Below are positions 58,412 through 64,000 of a stretch of DNA of 64,000 nucleotides, in pieces. Under the pieces are notes generated by a model, which was not told the origin of the DNA, did not search any database, and saw only the letters and a list, made by a program, of their open reading frames with translations. The stretch is from Solirubrobacterales bacterium (GTDB taxonomy: Bacteria > Actinomycetota > Thermoleophilia > Solirubrobacterales > 70-9). Each line of letters begins with the position of its first letter. Within the stretch, counting starts at the first letter, position 1. Both the position numbers and the translations under genes were made by a program. The stretch spans positions 62,001 through 126,000 of the forward strand of contig DATMZR010000036.1 of the NCBI GenBank assembly GCA_035573435.1, in the 5' to 3' direction.

Positions 58412-58864
58412 TCAGGGAGGGGCGCCCGGCTCTCCGATTCTGCCCGCCACCGACCACAAGAACACTGCGAGCACCGCCAGGAACCCGTCGACGAGGAAAT
58501 TGAGCAGGTAAATGAAGACGTCCTGGTCGAAGAGGTAGAAGCCGAGCGCGGCGAGCGACGACGCCGTCTTGCCCGCCGCGAGGACGAGGAGCAGCGGGCG
58601 GAAGCGAGGCACGTCGGCCTGGACCACCAGGCAGATGCCCGTGATCACCACCATGTAGGCGAAGCCGAGCGCCAACCAGAACTGCTCCGTGGTCTCGGGC
58701 GCGCGGGTGAATTCCCCCAGCGGCAGCCAGTCGCCGAGGTCGGAGATCACGTCCAGGACCCCGTCGGGCGTGACGATGAACAGGATCCCGACCACCGCGA
58801 AGCTCGCCGCCAGCAGTCGGAGGGTGAGAACGACGAAGCGCTCCGCGGTCACAGGCTGGGGCAT
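58412..58864 (-). CDS. Four-helix membrane protein (DoxX/DUF-like)
   Basis: 150 residues with four hydrophobic segments: VVLTLRLLAASFAVVGILFI, FWLALGFAYMVVITGICLVV, LLLVLAAGKTASSLAALGFY and FIYLLNFLVDGFLAVLAVFL. The loop after helix 1 reads TPDGVLDVISDLGDWLPL. The family is not identified; the layout is that of small DoxX- or DUF4345-like proteins. It lies just upstream of the GMC gene on the same strand, so it may assist that oxidase. ATG 58864 is used. It is divergent from gatC. Confidence 0.75.
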   Translation of the reverse strand: MPQPVTAERFVVLTLRLLAASFAVVGILFIVTPDGVLDVISDLGDWLPLGEFTRAPETTEQFWLALGFAYMVVITGICLVVQADVPRFRPLLLVLAAGKTASSLAALGFYLFDQDVFIYLLNFLVDGFLAVLAVFLWSVAGRIGEPGAPP

Positions 58865-58876
58865 CCTACCCCGGCC

Positions 58877-58882
58877 TAGAAT
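58877..58882 (+). promoter_or_regulatory. -10 box TAGAAT, leaderless promoter of gatCAB
   Basis: TAGAAT lies seven bases before ATG 58890 in a 25-base divergent gap, leaving no room for a ribosome site. Confidence 0.5.
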
Positions 58883-58889
58883 CCGCTTC

Positions 58890-59174
58890 ATGATCGATCG
58901 GGAGCAGGTCCTGCACGTGGCCCGGCTGGCCCGACTCGAGCTGACGGACGAGGAGGTCGAGCGCATGTCGGGCGAGCTGACCACGATCCTCGATCACGTT
59001 GAGCGCATGAACGAGCTCGAGCTCGACGGGGTGGAGCCCACCTCGCACGTGGTCGCCCTGGAGAACGTCCTGCGCGCCGACGAGCCGCGCCCGAGCTGGC
59101 CGCGTGAGCGAATCCTGGAGCCGGCGCCCGACCCAGCCGAGGGAGCGTTCCGCGTGCCCTCTCCGCAGGCGTGA
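58890..59174 (+). CDS. gatC: Asp/Glu-tRNA amidotransferase subunit C
   Basis: A 94-residue GatC. The start MIDREQVLHVARLARLELTD is typical, as are ELTTILDHVERMNELELDGV and EPTSHVVALENVLRADEPRP. It stabilises the GatA-GatB interaction. It overlaps gatA by 4 bases (GTGA) and heads the gatCAB operon, which amidates Glu-tRNA-Gln and/or Asp-tRNA-Asn. Confidence 0.93.
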   Translation: MIDREQVLHVARLARLELTDEEVERMSGELTTILDHVERMNELELDGVEPTSHVVALENVLRADEPRPSWPRERILEPAPDPAEGAFRVPSPQA

Positions 59175-60634
59175 GCGCCGAGATCCTCGAGTTGACCGTC
59201 GCCGAGGCGCTGCGGCGAATCGAGGCCGGTGAGCTCGCGGCCGACGAGTACTTCGACACCTACGCCGGTGCCGCCCACGACGAGGAGCTCAACGCCTACC
59301 TTCGGGTCCAGCGCCGGAGCGACGAACCACGAACCACGAACGAGGGCGCCGACGCAGCGCTTCGCGGCGTGCCCATTGCGGTCAAGGACATCTTCTGCAC
59401 GGAGGGGATCGAGACCACTGCGGGGTCGCGGATCCTGGAGGGCTACCGGCCGCCGTACACCGCCACCGCGGTGCGAAGGCTCGCCGACGCCGGAGCCCGG
59501 CTCCTCGGCAAGACGAACATGGACGAGTTCGCGATGGGCTCCTCGAACGAGAACTCGGGCTACGGCCCGGTGCTCAACCCCTGGGATCGCGAGCGGGTCC
59601 CGGGAGGGTCGTCAGGGGGCTCGGCGGCGGCGGTCGCGGGTCGGGCGGCGCCTTGGGCGATCGGCACCGACACCGGCGGCTCGATTCGCCAACCCGCGTC
59701 GCTCTGCGGGATCGTCGGCCTGAAACCAACCTACGGGGCCGTATCCCGCTACGGGATGATCGCCTTTGCCTCCTCGCTCGACCAGTGCGGCCCGTTGACC
59801 CGTGACGTCAGGGATGCGGCGCTTCTCTTGCGGGCCACCGAGGGCCGCGATCGGTGCGACTCGACCTCGGTCGGCATCGAGGGCGGCGTGACGCTGCCGT
59901 CGCGTGAAAGCCTCGAAGGGCTCCGCTTCGGTGTGCCGCAGGAGCTTTCCGCCGAGGCGGAGGGGATCGAGGCCGGCGTCTCCGAGGTCTTCGGCCGCAC
60001 GCTTACGCTGATCGAGGAACTGGGCGGCAAGGTGGACGAGTGCGAGCTCCCTCACGCCGCCCACGGCCTGTCGGCCTACTACGTCCTGGCGCCGGCCGAG
60101 GCCTCGGCGAACCTCGCTCGCTACGACGGGGTGCGCTTCGGTCCTCGCGCGGACGCGGACGGCGACCTGATCGCGATGTACGAACGGACTCGCGCGGAGG
60201 GGTTCGGCGCCGAGGTCAAGCGGCGGATCATGCTCGGCACCTACGCGCTGTCCTCGGGCTACTACGAGGCCTACTACGGCCGCGCCCAGCGCGTTCGCAC
60301 CAAGATCGCAGACGACTTCCGAAACGCGTTCGAGCGCTTCGACTACCTGGTGACGCCGACCTCGCCGACGGTGGCCTTCAGGCTCGGGGAGCGAACCGCC
60401 GATCCGCTGGCGATGTACTTGTCGGACTTCTGCACCGTGCCGATGTCGCTGGCTGGGATCCCCGCGATCTCCCTCCCCGCTGGGCTCGCCGAGCCCAGCG
60501 GGGGCGGCCCGAAGTTGCCTGTGGGCTTCCAGATAGCCGGCCCGGCCTTCGGCGAGTCCGGGCTCCTCGATGCCGCTCATGCGCTCGAGCGAGCCATCGG
60601 TTTCGACACCAGACCGCCGGGGGTGAGCTCTTGA
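59171..60634 (+). CDS. gatA: Asp/Glu-tRNA amidotransferase subunit A
   Basis: A 487-residue amidase-signature enzyme that releases ammonia from glutamine for GatB. The Ser-cisSer-Lys triad is visible: Lys in GVPIAVKDIFCTEG near residue 71, Ser in GGSSGGSAAAVAGRAAPWAI near 146 and the nucleophile region in GTDTGGSIRQPASLCGIVGL near 170. KPTYGAVSRYGMIAFASSLD also matches. GTG 59171 overlaps gatC; the stop overlaps gatB (TGATG). Confidence 0.95.
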   Translation: MSAEILELTVAEALRRIEAGELAADEYFDTYAGAAHDEELNAYLRVQRRSDEPRTTNEGADAALRGVPIAVKDIFCTEGIETTAGSRILEGYRPPYTATAVRRLADAGARLLGKTNMDEFAMGSSNENSGYGPVLNPWDRERVPGGSSGGSAAAVAGRAAPWAIGTDTGGSIRQPASLCGIVGLKPTYGAVSRYGMIAFASSLDQCGPLTRDVRDAALLLRATEGRDRCDSTSVGIEGGVTLPSRESLEGLRFGVPQELSAEAEGIEAGVSEVFGRTLTLIEELGGKVDECELPHAAHGLSAYYVLAPAEASANLARYDGVRFGPRADADGDLIAMYERTRAEGFGAEVKRRIMLGTYALSSGYYEAYYGRAQRVRTKIADDFRNAFERFDYLVTPTSPTVAFRLGERTADPLAMYLSDFCTVPMSLAGIPAISLPAGLAEPSGGGPKLPVGFQIAGPAFGESGLLDAAHALERAIGFDTRPPGVSS

Positions 60635-62106
60635 TGCCGGAGGGGTACGAGGGGGTGATCGGGCTCGAGATCCACGTCCAGCTGTCGACGCGGACGAAGA
60701 TGTTCTGCGGCTGCGAGCTCTCGTTTGGTGACGAGCCGAACACGCACACCTGCCCGATCTGCCTGGGGCATCCCGGGACCCTGCCGGTCACCAACGAGCA
60801 GGCGGTCCGCTACGCGCTCCAGATCGCTTTGGCGCTTGGCTGCGAGCCTGCCGCCCGCTCGATCTTCCACCGCAAGAACTACTTCTATCCGGACCTGCCG
60901 AAGGGCTACCAGATCAGCCAGTACGACATCCCGCTGGCGAGCGAGGGCCGACTGGGCGACGTGCGGATCCATCGCGTGCATCTGGAGGAGGACGCCGCGA
61001 AGCTGATCCACCTCGGCGAATCGGGCCGCATCCACGGCTCCGCCGCGTCGCTGGTGGACTTCAACCGCGGCGGCACGCCCTTGGTCGAGATCGTCACGGA
61101 GCCCGACCTGCGTAGCCCGACCGAGGCACGTGAGTGGGCACAGCTCATGCGGACCACGGTCAAGCAGCTGGGAGTCTCCGATGTGAACATGGAAGAGGGG
61201 AGCCTCCGCTGCGACGCCAACGTCTCGGTGCGGCGCGCCGGCGCCGAGCAGCTCGGGACGAAGACCGAGCTCAAGAACATGAACAGCTTTCGATTCCTAG
61301 AGCGGGGGATCACAGCCGAGCTGGAGCGCCAGGCGTCGTTGCTCGAGTCGGGGGAGCAGGTTGAGCAGGAGACGTTCCACTTCGATCCGCGAACGGGGGC
61401 GCTGACTCCGCTGCGCTCCAAGGAGTACGCGCACGACTACCGCTACTTCCCTGAGCCCGACCTCGTCCCGCTCGCCCCCACCGAGGAGATGCTGCGCACG
61501 GCAAGGCAAGCGCTTCCCGAGCTCCCGGCCGAGAGGCGCGAGCGCTACCAGGCCGAGCTCGGCCTGCCGGAGGTGACCGCCCGCCAGCTCGCCTTCGACG
61601 CGGAGCTGGGCGCTTACTTTGAGCGCGCTCTGAACGCTTCGCGTCAGGGCACGGTTGCGGAGGGTCCTGCGCCCGAGCCGAGGACGATCGCCAACTGGGT
61701 TACCGGCGAGCTCGTGGGCCGGTTGCGGGAGGCAGGGGATGGGGAGGTGGACCCGGTGAGCTCGAAGGTGTCGCCGGAGGCCCTGGCGGCCCTGGCCGGC
61801 ATGGTCGAGTCGAACCAGGTGACTACGGGCGCCGCGCGGCAGGTGCTGGCAACCCTGGTCGCCGAGGGCGGGGACCCGGCCGAGATCGTGGAGCGCGAGG
61901 GCCTCGCCCAGATGTCCGATGCCGGCGAGCTCGAGGCCATGGTCGACCGTGCCATCGAGGCCGAGCCCGTCGCCGCGGAGAAGGTCAAAGCAGGCAACCC
62001 GAAGGCAATCGGCCCGATCGTCGGCGCGGTGATGCGGGAGACGAAGGGCAGAGCAGATGGCGGGCAGGTGACGCGGCTGATCCAGCAGAAGCTGGGCCTC
62101 GACTAG
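60634..62106 (+). CDS. gatB: Asp/Glu-tRNA amidotransferase subunit B
   Basis: A 490-residue kinase/transamidase subunit that phosphorylates the tRNA-bound acid and replaces it with the amide. Seen: GVIGLEIHVQLSTRTKMFCG, NTHTCPICLGHPGTLPVTNE for the zinc site, YFYPDLPKGYQISQYDIPLA, VDFNRGGTPLVEIVTEPDLR, GSLRCDANVSVRR and the YqeY-like tail KAGNPKAIGPIVGAVMRETK. Its presence indicates the indirect route to Gln-tRNA and/or Asn-tRNA. Confidence 0.95.
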   Translation: MPEGYEGVIGLEIHVQLSTRTKMFCGCELSFGDEPNTHTCPICLGHPGTLPVTNEQAVRYALQIALALGCEPAARSIFHRKNYFYPDLPKGYQISQYDIPLASEGRLGDVRIHRVHLEEDAAKLIHLGESGRIHGSAASLVDFNRGGTPLVEIVTEPDLRSPTEAREWAQLMRTTVKQLGVSDVNMEEGSLRCDANVSVRRAGAEQLGTKTELKNMNSFRFLERGITAELERQASLLESGEQVEQETFHFDPRTGALTPLRSKEYAHDYRYFPEPDLVPLAPTEEMLRTARQALPELPAERRERYQAELGLPEVTARQLAFDAELGAYFERALNASRQGTVAEGPAPEPRTIANWVTGELVGRLREAGDGEVDPVSSKVSPEALAALAGMVESNQVTTGAARQVLATLVAEGGDPAEIVEREGLAQMSDAGELEAMVDRAIEAEPVAAEKVKAGNPKAIGPIVGAVMRETKGRADGGQVTRLIQQKLGLD

Positions 62107-62119
62107 CGCCGATCGTCAC

Positions 62120-62138
62120 TTGTAACAACTTGTTACAA
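62120..62138. promoter_or_regulatory. Perfect operator TTGTAACAACTTGTTACAA upstream of ndh
   Basis: Nine-bp perfect arms around one base, covering the expected -35 region 5-6 bases upstream of the TACGCT box. This is the position of a repressor site. It resembles Rex or TetR-type operators in size but is not the classical Rex sequence. Confidence 0.7.
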
Positions 62139-62143
62139 GGTGG

Positions 62144-62149
62144 TACGCT
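62144..62149 (+). promoter_or_regulatory. -10 box TACGCT, leaderless promoter of ndh
   Basis: TACGCT-CGGCCC-GTG: the box lies six bases before the start codon. Together with the operator just upstream it forms a compact regulated promoter. Confidence 0.6.
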
Positions 62150-62155
62150 CGGCCC

Positions 62156-63475
62156 GTGGCGTGGAATGTGGTCATTGCCGGCGGTGGGTTTGGCGGCGCG
62201 TACGCCGCGCGCCAGCTCGAGCGGCTGCTCCCGAAGCAGTCCGCTCGCCTGATGCTGGTCAACGACGTCAACTTCCTGCTCTACACGCCGTTCCTGCCCG
62301 AAGCTGCGGCGGGCACCCTGGAGCCGCGCCATGTGGTGACGCCGCTTCGGGACATGCTGAAGCGCACGTTCCTGCGCCTGGGGGCGGTCACCGAGCACGA
62401 CCCGGCGGCGCGAACGGTTCGCATCCGTGATCACCAGGGCGAAACCGAGGAGCAGCGCTACGACCAGCTGGTCCTGTCTCTGGGGTCGGTGTCGCGACTC
62501 CTGCCCATCCCGGGCTTGGAGCACGCGATCGGGTTCAAGAGCCTCGCCGACGCCATCTGGCTCCGAAACCACGTGATCGAGACGCTCGAGGCCGCGAACG
62601 CCAGCGAGGATTCGGAGCGACGCCAGGAGCTCCTCACCTACGTATTCGTGGGCGGGGGCTATGCGGGCCTGGAAGCGCTCGCCGAGCTCCAGGACTTCGC
62701 CGCCGACGCGATGGACTCCTACCCTCGCGCGCGGCTTCAGGGAATGCGCTGGATCCTGGTCGAGGCGACCGACCGCGTTCTGCCCGAGATCGACCTGAGG
62801 CTCGCCGAGTACGCGGCACGAGAGCTTCGCAGCCGCGGCATCGACATCCGTCTGGGGACGCGTCTCGAGGCGGTGGAGCCGGACGCCGTTACGCTCTCGA
62901 CCGGGGAGCGAATTCCCACCCGGACCATGGTCTGGACCACGGGGGTTGCGCCGCATCCCAGCCTCGCCGAGCTGAGCGTGCCGCTGAACGAGCACGGGCG
63001 GGTGCGGGTCGACGAGTACATGCGGGTTGAGGGCATGCAGGGCGTCTGGGCGATCGGGGACTGCGCCGCTGTCCCGGATCCCTCTGCCGGGATGACCCGA
63101 CCGTCGCCTCCGACCGCTCAGCACGCCATCCGCCAGGGCCGGGCTGTTGCGCACAACGTGGCCGCCGAGCTCGGCATCGGCAAGGCAAGGCCGTTCCGGT
63201 ATCGCAACAAGGGCGCGTTCGTCAACCTGGGTCGCTACAAGGCGGTGGGTCGGCTGGGACGGTTCACCTTCTCGGGGTTCCCGGCCTGGTGGCTGGCCCG
63301 CACGTACCACATGAGCCAGATCCCGGGCACCGCGCGCAAGATCCGCGCCGTGGTCGACTGGACGGTCGGCCTGCCGTTCCGCCGAGACGTCGCCGAGGTC
63401 GGCTCGATCGGCCACCCGCGACCGCTTCGCGTCGAGGAGTACGCGCGCGGCGGCAGCCATCGGCCGGTCTCCTGA
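62156..63475 (+). CDS. ndh: Type II NADH dehydrogenase (NDH-2)
   Basis: A 439-residue non-proton-pumping NADH:quinone oxidoreductase on the inner membrane face. FAD site VVIAGGGFGGAYAARQLERL at residues 5-24; RYDQLVLSLGSVSRLLPIPG; NADH site TYVFVGGGYAGLEALAELQD near 161; TMVWTTGVAPHP; and GVWAIGDCAAVPD for the second FAD contact near 298. The C-terminal helices (FSGFPAWWLARTYHMSQIPG) mediate membrane attachment. The start GTG 62156 is fixed by the promoter geometry. The operator suggests redox or ligand control. Confidence 0.93.
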   Translation: MAWNVVIAGGGFGGAYAARQLERLLPKQSARLMLVNDVNFLLYTPFLPEAAAGTLEPRHVVTPLRDMLKRTFLRLGAVTEHDPAARTVRIRDHQGETEEQRYDQLVLSLGSVSRLLPIPGLEHAIGFKSLADAIWLRNHVIETLEAANASEDSERRQELLTYVFVGGGYAGLEALAELQDFAADAMDSYPRARLQGMRWILVEATDRVLPEIDLRLAEYAARELRSRGIDIRLGTRLEAVEPDAVTLSTGERIPTRTMVWTTGVAPHPSLAELSVPLNEHGRVRVDEYMRVEGMQGVWAIGDCAAVPDPSAGMTRPSPPTAQHAIRQGRAVAHNVAAELGIGKARPFRYRNKGAFVNLGRYKAVGRLGRFTFSGFPAWWLARTYHMSQIPGTARKIRAVVDWTVGLPFRRDVAEVGSIGHPRPLRVEEYARGGSHRPVS

Positions 63476-63513
63476 GCAAAGTACGCCCGCCTTTCGTCCG
63501 CCAGAATTGAGAC

Positions 63514-63795
63514 ATGGCGGCGCCCTACGTGATCATCGCCCTCTCGTTCGGCATCGCCACGGGAGTGATCGGGCGCGCCAAGGGGAGCTCCTTCCTCATC
63601 TGGCTGGTCGTCGGCTCGGTGCTGCCGGTCCTTGGCCTGATCGCGGTCATCCTGTACGAGCCGGACGACGAGCCCGAGCGCCGCTGCCCTCGCTGCGGAA
63701 AGGTCCACAAGCTCTACGTCCAGGTCTGCAACCGGTGCGGGGCGGACCTCTACTTTCCGGAATCATCGGACCAACCCCAGGCCGGGCAGGGCTAG
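63514..63795 (+). CDS. Two-helix membrane protein with zinc ribbon
   Basis: 93 residues. Two membrane helices (YVIIALSFGIATGVIG, about 5-20, and FLIWLVVGSVLPVLGLIAVI, about 27-46) are followed by a cytoplasmic zinc ribbon with CPRCGK and CNRCGADLYFP. The short acidic linker EPDDEPERR separates them. CAGAAT six bases before the ATG is a leaderless-type box. Function unknown; such proteins often act as small membrane adaptors. It follows ndh by 38 bases. Confidence 0.75.
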   Translation: MAAPYVIIALSFGIATGVIGRAKGSSFLIWLVVGSVLPVLGLIAVILYEPDDEPERRCPRCGKVHKLYVQVCNRCGADLYFPESSDQPQAGQG

Positions 63796-63816
63796 TAGGG
63801 GGTCGGGCGGCGGGGA

Positions 63817-63855
63817 TTGGCGAGTTTGTGGCGCATAGCGCCATAAACTCGCCAA
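63817..63855. repeat. Dispersed palindrome, copy 3 of 3
   Basis: TTGGCGAGTTTGTGGCGC pairs with the reverse arm GCCATAAACTCGCCAA around CATAGC. It is the best-preserved copy and lies between convergent genes, consistent with bidirectional termination. Confidence 0.65.
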
Positions 63856-63886
63856 GGGCGGCCATTCAGGCCGCGGGCCCTGGCCT

Positions 63887-64000
63887 CTACCTGAGCCACG
63901 TGCGAACGATCGCGTTCGCGAAGCCGAGCCCGTAGCGCACCACCGCCGGCTTCTTCGAATGGCCGTGCATGCGCCGCGCGACCGTCACCGGGACCTCCTT
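63887..64000 (-). CDS. Family 2 glycosyltransferase, C-terminal fragment (cut by window edge)
   Basis: The last 37 codons of a minus-strand gene running out of the window. The readable end, EVPVTVARRMHGHSKKPAVV, then RYGLGFANAIVRTWLR, matches the usual C-terminus of GT2 polyprenyl-phosphate glycosyltransferases of the dolichyl-phosphate-mannose synthase type, where an HGxSKK stretch precedes a final amphipathic helix. The catalytic part lies outside the window, so the call rests on the tail alone. Confidence 0.6.
   Translation of the reverse strand, partial: KEVPVTVARRMHGHSKKPAVVRYGLGFANAIVRTWLR

Noticed and set aside
62120-62138. Classical Rex operator
   Set aside because: Arm sequence TTGTAACAA departs from the Rex consensus (TTGTGAA-type), so only a generic repressor site is claimed.

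Overview
The window is about 68-70% GC by eye, densely coded, uses many GTG and TTG starts, and is organised in short operons. A BldC-sized MerR-like regulator, a class E-type sortase, GatCAB beside GltX, NDH-2, a SpoIIE/STAS switch and many apparently leaderless genes point to an actinobacterium. The style resembles class Thermoleophilia (Solirubrobacterales-like), but that lineage is inferred from gene style, not measured. No phage, IS element, CRISPR array, tRNA or rRNA was recognised.

Layout. (1) 0.2-12.3 kb, envelope accessory genes: a sulfotransferase; a lipoprotein with a heparin-lyase-like fold behind a c-di-AMP riboswitch; a BioF2/FemAB-like acyltransferase; three ATP-grasp ligases; a DAO-type FAD oxidoreductase; an opine-dehydrogenase-like protein coupled to one ligase; a methyltransferase; and a Wzx-type flippase. 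(2) 12.3-20.6 kb, polysaccharide core: D-glucuronyl C5-epimerase, two GT4 glycosyltransferases, a Wzy/ligase-type membrane protein, a Wzz-BY-kinase fusion, a UDP-uronate/UDP-hexose epimerase and a sortase. (3) 20.6-24.8 kb: argG with a coupled 50-aa membrane protein, a c-di-AMP-riboswitch-controlled transglycosylase-like protein and an MFS transporter. (4) 25-32 kb, signalling: HD-GYP, BldC-like regulator, SpoIIE phosphatase-kinase, STAS, a LuxR-GAF protein, then a module of LPFTG microprotein, sugar-1-phosphate transferase and PAS-LuxR. (5) 32-40.8 kb: a Wzy-like TPR protein, a sugar epimerase, SixA, DnaE, a Cys-rich protein and endonuclease IV. (6) 41-45 kb: a GAF-GGDEF-EAL protein followed by a second LPFTG-plus-transferase module. 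(7) 45-64 kb, mostly housekeeping: gltX, two LuxR regulators, an Rrf2 regulator, cysK-cysE, pcrA, folD, a GMC oxidoreductase, gatCAB, ndh and the 3' end of a GT2 gene.

How it fits together. Two lipid-linked sugar initiators, a flippase, two Wzy-like proteins, a chain-length kinase, glycosyltransferases and nucleotide-sugar epimerases describe Wzx/Wzy-type envelope polysaccharide synthesis. The C5-epimerase, sulfotransferase and lyase-like lipoprotein suggest an epimerised, sulfated, uronic-acid-containing polymer similar in logic to glycosaminoglycans. The ATP-grasp and opine-dehydrogenase genes could add amide-linked amino acids or opines. A sortase and two very short LPFTG proteins provide a cell-wall anchoring arm. 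c-di-AMP (two riboswitches) and c-di-GMP (GGDEF-EAL, HD-GYP) signalling surround these genes.

Non-coding signals not explained by the genes include a roughly 100-bp structured repeat found twice in opposite orientation directly after stop codons, a three-copy palindrome, a three-copy promoter/leader repeat ending in ATGTCG, and recurrent TANNNT boxes six bases before start codons. Stretches over about 300 bases without a gene are 2076-2484, 40813-41410 and 50190-50754; their contents are listed below.
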